A stretch of 39,415 nt of DNA from positions 1-39,415 of IMG/VR virus record IMGVR_UViG_3300028823_000325; one strand, written 5' to 3'. Shown one piece after another: positions 30,860 through 39,108 of the stretch (the stretch's first letter is position 1; every line of letters begins with the position of its first letter). The notes beneath the pieces were generated by a model. That model searched no databases, had not been told where the DNA came from, and saw only the letters and a list, made by a program, of their open reading frames with translations. The DNA comes from a virus. Made by a program: the position numbers and the translations under genes.

Positions 30860-32515
30860 ATGCCAATACCAAAACCGAAAACAAATGAAAAACAAAGTAA
30901 TTATATAAATAGATGTATGGAAGCTATTGGAGGAGAGTATGAAGATCCTAAACAAGCCGTAGCAGTATGTTTTTCTGAATGGAGAAAAAAGGATAGTATA
31001 GATATTGATGATATTTATAATAATGATTTATATGAAACGGTTATCGATATTGAAAGACCAAATTTCCACAGTGCCAGAGTAAAAAATCCAGGCGTTTTTC
31101 AAAAGGAACAATTCAGACTTAAGAAAATTCCTGGCAGTAATGTTGTTATGGTTTTAGGTAGGTTAAAAGGAGAAATGACAACTACAGTGCAATCCTATCT
31201 TTTTCCAAAAGAGAAATATACTATAGCGCAAGTCAGGGCATGGCTGAAAGAAAATGAAGTGAAAGCAATAAAGATAGTACCGGCAAGAGAGGATAATTCA
31301 GATACAAAAATAGAACAGCGGTTTGATTTTACTGATTTAATGGAATATGGAAAATTAAACGGATTAGAAGAATCGTTTCTGAAAACTGATGAAGGGTATC
31401 TTACAGGAAAAGCAATAGTAACAAATATAGGAGTTTTCACTTACAGAAATCCTGATGGAACATTAAGACGGGAACTAAGATTACCACAGGAAGTATTCCA
31501 CCCAGATTCTTTAGAAACATTAAAAATGAAACCAATATCAAATAATCACCCGGATGAGCTTGTAATTGATGCAGAAAATATCAAAAAGCATCAGGTAGGT
31601 TTTACTGGTAGTGAAATATATACTGACCCTTATCATCTTTCTATTCCGATTACAATTACAGATAAGCAGGCTATTGATGATGTCAATAATGGGAAAAGGG
31701 CATTATCAGCAGGTTATAGTCTCATGCTCGAAAATAAACCCGGAGTATGGATGGGTGTTCCTTATGATGCAATACAGAGAAATATAAAATATAATCATGT
31801 TGCTATTGTAGATAAGGGAAGGGCAGGGGATGCTGCAAAGATCCGTATGGATCAAGCAGAAAATATTATGTACTCAATAGGCTGGGAAAATGATACAGCC
31901 TTAGAAAATAAAGAAAAGGAGGATAAAACCTTGAATGAAGAAAATTTGCAATTAAAGAAAATTACCCTTGACGGCGTTGAATATAAAGCGGAAGCGGATG
32001 TAGTAAAAGCTGTTATGGGGCTGCAAAAACAAGTTGATTCTCTTAAAAAAGAAATTGAAGGTCTGAAAACTACAAAGACTGAACTGGAAACAGAAAAGTC
32101 AAAATTAGAAGCAGACCGGGATACTTACAAAGACAAAGCAGAGCAACTTGAAAAAGATTCAGCAGATGATACAAAGATTGAAGAAAGAGTTCAGAAAAGA
32201 ATCAGAGTATTGACTGCTGCGGAAATGGCTTCTGTTTCTGTTGATGGAAAAACAGAAAAAGATATTATGAAGGAAGTCATAATAAAGAAATATCCAAAAG
32301 CAATTTTGGATAATCGGGATGATGTGTATATTGAAGCACGGTTTGATGCTACAATAGAACAGTTAGAAGTAGACGTGGACAAATCGAAAACAGAACAGAT
32401 TTTCAGTTTTACCGGTGATGATGCAGGAAGACCAATTTCAGCAGATGATGCAAGAAAGAAAATGATGAAAACAGTTAAAAACTTGTCCCGCGGATTAAAG
32501 GAAGGAGATAAATAA
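30860..32515 (+). CDS. Prohead protease (DUF2213-like) fused to a scaffold-like coiled coil
   Basis: A 551-residue protein in four parts. Residues 10-48 have the NYINRCMEA...QAVAVCFSEWRKK motif found at the front of phage head proteins. About 65-155 is an alpha/beta region with WLKENEVKAIKIVPA. About 155-345 is DUF2213-like (FTYRNPDGTLRRELRLPQEVF, MKPISNNHP, NGKRALSAGYS, YNHVAIVDKGRAG), the putative maturation protease. About 365-450 is a long coiled coil (KKEIEGLKTTKTELETEKSK) as in scaffolds. A protease-scaffold in one chain, placed before the capsid gene, fits capsid maturation. Confidence 0.8.
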   Translation: MPIPKPKTNEKQSNYINRCMEAIGGEYEDPKQAVAVCFSEWRKKDSIDIDDIYNNDLYETVIDIERPNFHSARVKNPGVFQKEQFRLKKIPGSNVVMVLGRLKGEMTTTVQSYLFPKEKYTIAQVRAWLKENEVKAIKIVPAREDNSDTKIEQRFDFTDLMEYGKLNGLEESFLKTDEGYLTGKAIVTNIGVFTYRNPDGTLRRELRLPQEVFHPDSLETLKMKPISNNHPDELVIDAENIKKHQVGFTGSEIYTDPYHLSIPITITDKQAIDDVNNGKRALSAGYSLMLENKPGVWMGVPYDAIQRNIKYNHVAIVDKGRAGDAAKIRMDQAENIMYSIGWENDTALENKEKEDKTLNEENLQLKKITLDGVEYKAEADVVKAVMGLQKQVDSLKKEIEGLKTTKTELETEKSKLEADRDTYKDKAEQLEKDSADDTKIEERVQKRIRVLTAAEMASVSVDGKTEKDIMKEVIIKKYPKAILDNRDDVYIEARFDATIEQLEVDVDKSKTEQIFSFTGDDAGRPISADDARKKMMKTVKNLSRGLKEGDK

Positions 32516-33285
32516 TGGGTGATTATGGTAATTTAGGAACTCCTTTTGCCGGAATGGTGCATGATGTTGTATCAGGAAATGACCGGACAAGAAAGTGTGC
32601 TGAAGCTGCTATTGATTGGGGTGCTGCTGTTTTTACTTATGCTGGGGATGATATTAACGGGTATTTAGTCAAACAGGATGTTGGTATAATCACTCTTGAT
32701 GCTGATTTTGTAGCTGACAATACTATTACAACTACATTAACAATTGATGGTGTGGCACAAACTCCGGTAGCGACTGTATGGAATGCTACTCATAATGATA
32801 CTATGGATGATCATAAGGATGCTTTAGAAGCAGCTTTTGATGATCTTATAGTTACCCTTACTGATGGAACTACTAACCGGGAATTCACTCTTCTTTTGAA
32901 AGGTAAAAATATTACTCTTATTACATCAGTAATTACAGGTGGTGTTTCTCAGGCAGGTATTACTATTACTTATAGCAATGGACAGATATTTGAGGGTATT
33001 GCTAGATTCACACAAAAAGCAATTGATGAACAGAATGCAGGTTCTTATGTTGAATATGATGCTATGAATGTACGGGAAAAGGGCTTCATTTATGTTGAAA
33101 CTTCTGTTGCGGTTCAATCAGGTCAAGATGCTTATGTGATTTGGGCATCAGGAGCAAATCAGGGGAAGTTCACGAATGTTCCTACTGATAATTATGAGAC
33201 CGGATGCAAGTTCCGGGAGACAATAACCGCAGCCGGTGTTGTCCTGTTAGAAGTAAACGGTATTCATACCGATGCAACACCATAA
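32515..33285 (+). CDS. Probable capsid cement / decoration protein
   Basis: A 256-residue protein lying between protease and capsid genes, starting in the stop of the former. DRTRKCAEAAIDWGAAVFTY and ...YLVKQD with later FEGIARFTQ resemble the two halves of phage structural cement proteins. A beta-rich insertion (about 58-160; TTTLTIDGVAQTPVATVWNA) separates them, similar to an extra Ig-like display domain. Composition shifts to GC-richer codons and Thr/Val-rich sequence, typical of virion surface proteins. Confidence 0.65.
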   Translation: MGDYGNLGTPFAGMVHDVVSGNDRTRKCAEAAIDWGAAVFTYAGDDINGYLVKQDVGIITLDADFVADNTITTTLTIDGVAQTPVATVWNATHNDTMDDHKDALEAAFDDLIVTLTDGTTNREFTLLLKGKNITLITSVITGGVSQAGITITYSNGQIFEGIARFTQKAIDEQNAGSYVEYDAMNVREKGFIYVETSVAVQSGQDAYVIWASGANQGKFTNVPTDNYETGCKFRETITAAGVVLLEVNGIHTDATP

Positions 33286-33303
33286 GGAAGGAGGTAAATA
33301 ATT

Positions 33304-34224
33304 ATGGAAAATAATCCTATCAGATTAGATGCAGGTGAATCTGCTTTTTTTCTCCGTCAATTGGAGTATATTAAAGCACGTACTTACGATCAGAAACTTA
33401 AAACACTGAAAGCAAAAACACTTATTCCGGTGTCAACAGAAGCTAACCCCGCTGCTGAAAATATTACTTATAGACGGTTTGATGCTGTTGGTATTGCAAA
33501 AATTATTGCTGATTATGCACAAGACTTTCCCCGTGTAGATATTTATGGGACTGAACAGACCGTAAAAGTACATGGAATTGGTGATGCTTATGGCTATAAT
33601 ATAATGGAAATACGAAGAGCAGCAATGGCTGGATTAAGTTTGGAACAAAGAAAAGCTAATACGGCAAGGAGAGCAATAGAAGAAAAATCTGATTCTATTG
33701 CATGGTTAGGTGATTCTGACTATAATATCCAAGGTTTTATTAATTACCCCGGAATATCTGAATATACTGTTCCTGATCCAGGATCTGGAACTGAATGGGC
33801 TAATAAAACAGGGGATGAAATCCTAGCTGATCTTAACGGAATCGTTTTTGGTATAATTGATTCAACTAACGGAGTAGAAGCCCCGGATACAATGTTAATG
33901 CCAATAACTCAATATAATCTGATCAGTGGTATACGTATCGGTGATGGTTCAGATAAAACAATAAAAACATTTTTCCTGGAAAATAATGGTTATATTAAAA
34001 CAATCGAATGGGTAACTGAACTTAAAGGTGCCGGTGCTGGTGGAGCAGATAGATTTATGGTTTATTCTCGGGATGATAATCATATTACATTAGAAATTCC
34101 ACAAATGTTTGAACAATTTCCACCACAGCAGAAAGGCATGGAATATGAAATTATGTGTCATGAAAGAACTGGTGGAGTTATTATGTACTATCCCCAATCA
34201 GTTGCGTATGGCGACGGCATATAA
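33304..34224 (+). CDS. Major capsid protein (DUF2184)
   Basis: A 306-residue protein. FFLRQLEYIKARTYDQKLK, then TLIPVSTEANPAAENITYR (about 40-58), YGYNIMEIRRAAMAGLSLEQ (about 98-117), GFINYPGI (about 144-151) and EIMCHERTGGVIMYYPQSVA (about 281-300) match the DUF2184 HK97-fold capsid family. Strong AAGGAGGTAAATAATT site, as expected for the most abundant virion protein. It forms the icosahedral shell. Confidence 0.88.
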   Translation: MENNPIRLDAGESAFFLRQLEYIKARTYDQKLKTLKAKTLIPVSTEANPAAENITYRRFDAVGIAKIIADYAQDFPRVDIYGTEQTVKVHGIGDAYGYNIMEIRRAAMAGLSLEQRKANTARRAIEEKSDSIAWLGDSDYNIQGFINYPGISEYTVPDPGSGTEWANKTGDEILADLNGIVFGIIDSTNGVEAPDTMLMPITQYNLISGIRIGDGSDKTIKTFFLENNGYIKTIEWVTELKGAGAGGADRFMVYSRDDNHITLEIPQMFEQFPPQQKGMEYEIMCHERTGGVIMYYPQSVAYGDGI

Positions 34225-34241
34225 AATAAGGGGGAAATTAC

Positions 34242-34511
34242 ATGCTTAAACTAAAATGGAATGGAACAAAATATCATAAAATTTTACTAACTTTAAGAAA
34301 TAATAATAAAGTAGAATTTTTTAATTTTACATTACAGCCAGGTGAAAATAATATTACTGAAGATATGTGGGAAAAAATTAAAAATAAATGTTTGCCTTAT
34401 ACGCAAAATGGGAAACTTGAAATTATATCTGAAGAAAAATTAGAGGAAATAAAGAAAAAAGTGAAAATTAAAAAAGTAGATAAAATTAATACAGATGAGA
34501 AAGGAGAATAA
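34242..34511 (+). CDS. Small neck-region protein, paralogue 1 of 3
   Basis: An 89-residue protein containing FTLQPGENNITEDMWEKIKN...GKLEI. The same 'lxPGxNxixdexWexik...L' motif appears at 34512 and 35345. In other phages such short domains sit between capsid and connector genes. Function unknown. The C-terminus is a Lys/Glu-rich tail. Confidence 0.6.
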   Translation: MLKLKWNGTKYHKILLTLRNNNKVEFFNFTLQPGENNITEDMWEKIKNKCLPYTQNGKLEIISEEKLEEIKKKVKIKKVDKINTDEKGE

Positions 34512-34943
34512 ATGGCATTATTAAATTGGAAACTTGCCAATGTAAAGATTGTTCCTAAAAATTCACCAAAAAGTAAAAGAGGAGATAAAGAAAATAAAGT
34601 AGGCACAAAGGAATTTATACATCTCCTCCCCGGATATAATGAAGTGGATGATTCAGAATGGGAACAAATAAAAAATAATTGCAAGCCTAGATTAGAGGAT
34701 AATAATCTTGTGCTTCTTACTAAAAAAGAAGGGGATAAAGAAATTATTGTTTCTTTTTCCGATATAGCTAAGGATAATCCTGATAAGGCTGTGGAAATTG
34801 TAAATCAGACTTATAATATTTCTTTGCTTGAAAAATGGAAATCAGAAACAAGCAGGGATGAATTAAGAAGTGCAATATTCAATCAGATAGATGCAATTAA
34901 AAACTATAAAAGCACAGGAAAAGGAATAAGGATTAAACAATAA
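34512..34943 (+). CDS. Small neck-region protein, paralogue 2 of 3
   Basis: A 143-residue protein. The N-terminal half repeats the motif as LLPGYNEVDDSEWEQIKNNC...LVLLTK. The C-terminal half (DIAKDNPDKAVEIVNQTYNI, LLEKWKSETSRDELRSAIFN) is helical and resembles a short HeH/LEM-like fold. Starts directly after the previous stop with AAAGGAGAATAA. Confidence 0.6.
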   Translation: MALLNWKLANVKIVPKNSPKSKRGDKENKVGTKEFIHLLPGYNEVDDSEWEQIKNNCKPRLEDNNLVLLTKKEGDKEIIVSFSDIAKDNPDKAVEIVNQTYNISLLEKWKSETSRDELRSAIFNQIDAIKNYKSTGKGIRIKQ

Positions 34944-35333
34944 ATGGGTCTTTCCGTAAAGCAAATAATTGAAGTAAGATGTCCTGGCCTGTACACAAGT
35001 ACAGGTCTGGACATTTATATTGAAATTGCAGAAAACCAGATTTCCTCCTGTTATTATGGAAGTAATAGAAATCTGGCTGTAGCTTTGCTTTCCTGTCATC
35101 AATACACTATGGATCAGCGTGGAGGAACAGCAGGAACGATTTCAACAAAAAGAGAAGGTGATTTATCAGTTTCTTATTCTACCATAGCCTCAAAAAATGG
35201 AGGTAGTGATCTTGACCAGACTTCTTACGGAAAAGAATTGCAGAGTCTCACAAGAAAATCTGGCAGTGGGGCTATTAGTGTAACCGGTGCAGATATTACC
35301 TGTTTGAATTCTAATATAATACCTTGTGAATAG
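34944..35333 (+). CDS. Head-tail connector (DUF4054-like)
   Basis: A 129-residue protein. LLSCHQYTMDQRGG...ISTKREGDLSVSYST (about 49-76) and LDQTSYGKELQSLTR (about 84-98) match DUF4054: 'l.aHyL......g...s...GdlsvsYs........l..T.yG..y..l.r'. It is thought to sit under the portal. It lies in the expected place after the capsid gene. Confidence 0.75.
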   Translation: MGLSVKQIIEVRCPGLYTSTGLDIYIEIAENQISSCYYGSNRNLAVALLSCHQYTMDQRGGTAGTISTKREGDLSVSYSTIASKNGGSDLDQTSYGKELQSLTRKSGSGAISVTGADITCLNSNIIPCE

Positions 35334-35344
35334 AAAGGAGAAAT

Positions 35345-35569
35345 ATGAAATTAGAATACAAAGGAAAAACAAAACAAAAACTTGGAGTAGTTGATAATGA
35401 ACATTTTTATATTCTACCTGGCAAAGATGAAAATATAAAAGATGAGATATGGGAAAAATTAAAAGAAACTCCCTGGGTAAAAAAACTTATTGAAAATGAA
35501 TTATTGATAGAAAAAGCAACAAAGAAAAGTAAAAAGGAAGAGGTAATAGAAATAAACGGTGATGCTTAA
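35345..35569 (+). CDS. Small neck-region protein, paralogue 3 of 3
   Basis: A 74-residue protein. FYILPGKDENIKDEIWEKLK...LIENELLIEKA is the third copy of the LPG..W motif seen at 34242 and 34512. Ribosome site AAAGGAGAAAT. The end overlaps the start of the next gene. Confidence 0.6.
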   Translation: MKLEYKGKTKQKLGVVDNEHFYILPGKDENIKDEIWEKLKETPWVKKLIENELLIEKATKKSKKEEVIEINGDA

Positions 35570-36003
35570 AACAGAAGTTACGGTAAATACAAAAAAATGG
35601 GATAAACTCAAAGGAGAATTAAAGGATCTTGAATCCGCTTTTACTACCTGTGGTTTGCATAAAGATGAAACATATCCAAATGGACTTGATATTGCTTTTG
35701 TTGGTGCTGTCAATGAATTCGGCACTATTTATATTCCTTCCCGTCCCTGGATACGCGGATGGTTTGATGGTAAATTAAATGATATTAAAAACATCAAAAG
35801 AAGGATTAGAAGATTTAGGTTATTATGGGGCTACTGAATTAAAACAGTCTATAGTACAATTAAAAGAACCACCAAATGCCCCAGCTACGATTAGAAAAAA
35901 AGGATTTGATGATCCTTTAATTGAAACTGGATTAATGCGCGATACTGTTAATCATAAAGAATTTTTTAATCAACCTTTTCCTAAAGAGGAGGATGATTAT
36001 TGA
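35562..36003 (+). CDS. Tail-completion / neck protein interrupted by a frameshift
   Basis: Two overlapping frames make one protein: frame 1 from 35562 (MLKTEVTVN...VNEFGTIYIPSRPWIRGWFD) and frame 2 to 36003 (KTSKEGLEDLGYYGATELKQ...PPNAPATIRKKGFDDPLIET). Together they give the pattern of phage neck/tail-completion proteins: 'NEfGt..iPaRPfmR..fd ... PPNaptTi.rKG.d.PLidTG.m..'. The break lies at a run of five A (35787-35791). With four A the frames join into 146 residues. It may be a sequencing error, a mutation, or a +1 shift during translation. The second frame ends in the next start codon, which suggests the joined product is the real one. Confidence 0.7.
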
Positions 36004-36347
36004 GTCTTTTTAATACACATACATTAACAGTAAAAAGATACACTGGTTTATATGTAAATGGAAGATGGACACAATCATTATCATCTACTTTTACTATTAC
36101 AACTTCCTGGCAACCAGCAAATGGAAGAGATACTGAAACTTTGCCAGAAGGAAAAAGAAGCCAGCAAATTTATAAATGCTATCCCGCTACAGAATTATTC
36201 GTAGCTGATCCTGTGAATGGTCAACCCGCTGATATAGTAGTGGGGATAGATGGAAAGGATTATGAAGTCATTTCTTGTGCACCAAATCAGAATAATATAA
36301 TAAATCATCATAAAGCTATGTGTACAAGAGTAAAGGAAGGGTCATGA
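36000..36347 (+). CDS. Probable head closure / neck protein, 115 aa
   Basis: A 115-residue beta-rich protein with TTG start (36000) overlapping the previous stop, behind GAGGAGGATGATTA. VKRYTGLYVNGRWTQSLSST and SWQPANGRDTETLPEGKRS with a later GQPADIVVGIDGKDYEVISC are typical of phage head-closure or neck proteins ('i.gsiQP..g.e...lpeG.r....i..yt...l'). It is followed by the neck terminator gene. Confidence 0.65.
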   Translation: MSLFNTHTLTVKRYTGLYVNGRWTQSLSSTFTITTSWQPANGRDTETLPEGKRSQQIYKCYPATELFVADPVNGQPADIVVGIDGKDYEVISCAPNQNNIINHHKAMCTRVKEGS

Positions 36348-36817
36348 CATTTTCACAATTAGAAGCTGCTTTATATCAGTGGGCTTCTACTAATTCAGCT
36401 ATACAAGTTATTTTTGCTGATGAGAATGGTATAAGACCAATTGATAAATATATTACAATAAAAATTATAATATCAACTCCAATAGGTCATCCTCATATAG
36501 GAAATACTGATGATAATGGAGATAGAGAGATTTTACAAAATGAAAATTTTACAGTAGAATTAAATTCATATTATAGAGGATCAAATGATGATTTACAAGT
36601 ATTAAAAGATTCATTAAAAAAAGATGCTGTTATGCAGAGTTTAGCAGATGATGGAATAGTAATTCGGGATGAAAATGGTAGTATAACAGATTTAAGTGTT
36701 TTGCTTGATGATATTACTATTGAAAAAAGATATTTATATGAAATAAGATTTTCATTTTGTAAAACCGTTTCTGAAAATGTAAGTTATATTGGAACGGTAG
36801 ATATACAACAAATATAA
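36344..36817 (+). CDS. Phage neck terminator, LIC_12616-like
   Basis: A 157-residue protein. RPIDKYITIKIIISTPIGHP near residue 28, NFTVELNSYYRGSNDDLQVL, LADDGIVIRDENGSITDLSV and EKRYLYEIRFSF occur in the order of the LIC_12616 / neck-terminator family, which closes the neck of myoviruses. ATG 36344 (AAGGAAGGGTC upstream; ATGA overlap) is preferred over ATG 36320. Confidence 0.72.
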   Translation: MTFSQLEAALYQWASTNSAIQVIFADENGIRPIDKYITIKIIISTPIGHPHIGNTDDNGDREILQNENFTVELNSYYRGSNDDLQVLKDSLKKDAVMQSLADDGIVIRDENGSITDLSVLLDDITIEKRYLYEIRFSFCKTVSENVSYIGTVDIQQI

Positions 36818-36833
36818 AAGGAGGTAATAACAT

Positions 36834-37919
36834 ATGGCATTAATTGATGAATATGTACAAGTAACAATAACAAGACAAACTGCTGTGGCTTCTGTTGCAT
36901 CATTCGATAATATGCTGATTGCAGCAGAATTCTTGAAAGCATCCATCACACCTTCATTTGATGAGCGTGTCCGAGTATATGATAGTTTGTCTGAACTTGC
37001 TACTGCTGGATTTGGAACATCAAGTGCAGTATATCTTGCAGCAACAGCATTTTTTTCACAGAATCCCAATCCGGGAAAAATCTATGTAGGAAGAAAATTG
37101 ACAGGTGGTGATGGTTCGGAAACCTGGGATGCTGCTTTAACTGCAATGAAAGAGGAAAATAATGAATGGTATGTTTTTTCTATTGATAGCAGGGGATTAG
37201 TTGATTTAGAGGATGTAGCAGATTGGTCTGAATCAAATAAAAAATTGTTTTCAATCACTGATGATGATCCTAATATTATTGGGGGGACTGGTGATATTGC
37301 AGAGTATATCAATACTCAGAATTATGACAGATCATTTCTAATGTTTCATCCCGATGCGGATGCAGGAGTAGATGATCCTTATATGAATTTCGCCTGGCCT
37401 GGTCTTATGCTTACTTATGATCCGGGCTCAGCAAATTGGCTGCATAAAACATTAAGAGCTGTTTCCGCCTATAATCTTACTTCAGCGGAAAGAAGTACAA
37501 TTGAAGGTAAGAAAGGAAATTATTATTCTACAATAGCAGGATTAGATAAAACTCTTGGTGACGCTACAGTAGGAAGTGGTGAATATATTGATATTATTCG
37601 CGGAACTGATTGGTTGGAAGCAAGAATACAGGAACTTGTATATACTGCTTTAGGACAACTTGCTAAAATACCATTTACAGACCAGGGAATAGGCATAGTG
37701 GTATCACAAGTTGAAGCTGCATTACAAGAAGCGGTTGAAGTAGGCTTGCTTGCCCCACCTGATATAGAAGGAAATCCGAGTTATAATGTAACTGCTCCGC
37801 TTGCTGCTGATGTAAGTATAACTGATAAGGCAAATAGATTTTTACCTGATGTTAAATTTACAGCTACTTATGCAGGAGCAATTAATAGAACAGAAATCCG
37901 CGGAACTATTTCCGTATAA
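36834..37919 (+). CDS. Tail sheath protein (DUF3383)
   Basis: A 361-residue protein. VQVTITRQTAVASVASFDNM (about 8-27), ATAFFSQNPNPGKIYVGRKL (about 69-88), DRSFLMFHPDADAG (about 164-177) and the C-terminal tail with KFTATYAGAINRTEIRGTISV match DUF3383 contractile-sheath proteins. Its presence means a contractile tail (myovirus). Strong AAAGGAGGTAATAACAT site. Confidence 0.88.
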   Translation: MALIDEYVQVTITRQTAVASVASFDNMLIAAEFLKASITPSFDERVRVYDSLSELATAGFGTSSAVYLAATAFFSQNPNPGKIYVGRKLTGGDGSETWDAALTAMKEENNEWYVFSIDSRGLVDLEDVADWSESNKKLFSITDDDPNIIGGTGDIAEYINTQNYDRSFLMFHPDADAGVDDPYMNFAWPGLMLTYDPGSANWLHKTLRAVSAYNLTSAERSTIEGKKGNYYSTIAGLDKTLGDATVGSGEYIDIIRGTDWLEARIQELVYTALGQLAKIPFTDQGIGIVVSQVEAALQEAVEVGLLAPPDIEGNPSYNVTAPLAADVSITDKANRFLPDVKFTATYAGAINRTEIRGTISV

Positions 37920-37937
37920 GAAAGGAGAGAATAAAAT

Positions 37938-38372
37938 ATGGGATCTTTAGTTAAAAATTATGACCCTAAAAAAGTAAATGTATTTTTCGGTGGAGTGCCT
38001 ATTACTGGTTTTGCTGATGGTAGTTTTATTACTGTTACTCCTTCTTCTCAATATTGGACAAAAGTTAGCGGAGCTGATGGAGAAAAAGGCAGGGCAAAAA
38101 GTAATGATTATTCACATGAAGTAACAATTACATTAATGCAAACATCACAATCTAATGATTATCTTTCCGGTATATTAGCACTTGATAAAGCTTCTAATGC
38201 AGGAAAATTACCTTTAACTATTATAGATTTATCAGGAACAACAAAAATGAATTGGCTGAATGCCTGGATAAGACAACCACCAGATGTAGATGAAAGTAAA
38301 GAAATTACAGAAAGAGCATGGACATTTGATACTGGTGATATTGATATAGAAATTTATGGAGGTAATTTTTAG
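37938..38372 (+). CDS. Tail tube protein (DUF3277)
   Basis: A 144-residue protein beginning LVKNYDPKKVNVFFGGVPIT, then GFADGSFITVTPSSQYWTKV, GADGEKGRAKSNDYSHEVTI and LMQTSQSNDYLS. This is the DUF3277 tail-tube pattern ('yd...v...fgg..i.gfadG.fi.v......f....GadGe..R......g.itvtl.qtS'). It polymerises inside the sheath. AAAGGAGAGAATAAAAT site. Confidence 0.9.
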   Translation: MGSLVKNYDPKKVNVFFGGVPITGFADGSFITVTPSSQYWTKVSGADGEKGRAKSNDYSHEVTITLMQTSQSNDYLSGILALDKASNAGKLPLTIIDLSGTTKMNWLNAWIRQPPDVDESKEITERAWTFDTGDIDIEIYGGNF

Positions 38373-38911
38373 TGGGTCAACCAATAAAATATACATTAGA
38401 TGGAACAGATTTTTTTATTACACCATTACCGGCAATTGAAGCATTTAAAATAAAAACTTTACTTATACAAAAATTAGCTCCTCTTGCCGGGGGAACTATT
38501 GATACTTTTCTGGGTATATTAAAATCTAATAAACAAAATGCTGAAAGTATACTTGATAAGGATTTAAATACAGAACAAATAGGTAAGGCCTTTGAAAAGC
38601 TTTTATTACAATTAGATCCTGATGATTTATTATTATTAGTAAAAAGATTATTAAAGACTACAATTTGTACTTATAAAAATGAAGATAAAATATTAAATTT
38701 ACAATTTGATGAAAGTAATTTTGAATCCAGTTTTAATATTGTTTTTTCGCAAAGACTTATGAATGTATATCAGCTTTTATTTGAAATTATTAAAATAAAT
38801 TATAACGATTTTTTCGTAAAGATGGAGGGTATTGGAAACCGGCTAAAAACTATTACATCGGAAATAATCGCACCAAATTCAGAAAAATCCTTGAAGAAAT
38901 CGGGGAAATAG
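38372..38911 (+). CDS. Tail assembly chaperone, short form
   Basis: A 179-residue zero-frame product (GTG start overlapping the tube stop by 1 base; GGAGGTAATTTTTA upstream). Helical, with LPAIEAFKIKTLLIQKLAPL and FESSFNIVFSQRLMNVYQLL. Position between tube and tape measure is that of the lambda gpG-type chaperone, which binds the tape measure during tail assembly. The last 31 residues are replaced in the frameshifted form. Confidence 0.75.
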   Translation: MGQPIKYTLDGTDFFITPLPAIEAFKIKTLLIQKLAPLAGGTIDTFLGILKSNKQNAESILDKDLNTEQIGKAFEKLLLQLDPDDLLLLVKRLLKTTICTYKNEDKILNLQFDESNFESSFNIVFSQRLMNVYQLLFEIIKINYNDFFVKMEGIGNRLKTITSEIIAPNSEKSLKKSGK

Positions 38912-39108
38912 GTGAATTGTCAAATGATGTCCTGCTTGAATTTCCAATCTGGCGTATCTGGTTGAATGGAAAAGACTCCTTGCAAGAAATCAGAGATAAA
39001 TGGAATTATAATGATGTAATGATAGCAAATGCCCTCCTGGATATGCAATCTGATCAGAAGGATGCAATTGATGGATATTACGATAAGAAAACTAAGAAAG
39101 GGAAATAA
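38372..39108 (+). CDS. Tail assembly chaperone, -1 frameshift long form (G-GT type)
   Basis: At T TTT TTC (38809-38815) ribosomes reading GAT TTT TTC can slip back one base and continue CGT AAA GAT to 39108. The result is 148 codons of the short form plus 97 new residues (DGGYWKPAKNYYIGNNRTKF ... FPIWRIWLNGKDSLQEIRDK). The downstream frame is open from 38803, well before the TTG at 38917, and its protein-like reading across the overlap supports expression by fusion. This matches the conserved programmed frameshift in phage tail chaperones. Confidence 0.8.
38809..38815 (+). promoter_or_regulatory. Programmed -1 ribosomal frameshift site
   Basis: Canonical X XXY YYZ heptamer T TTT TTC, in register with the upstream frame. 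Both P- and A-site tRNAs can re-pair in the -1 frame. It lies about 95 bases before the zero-frame stop. Confidence 0.78.
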
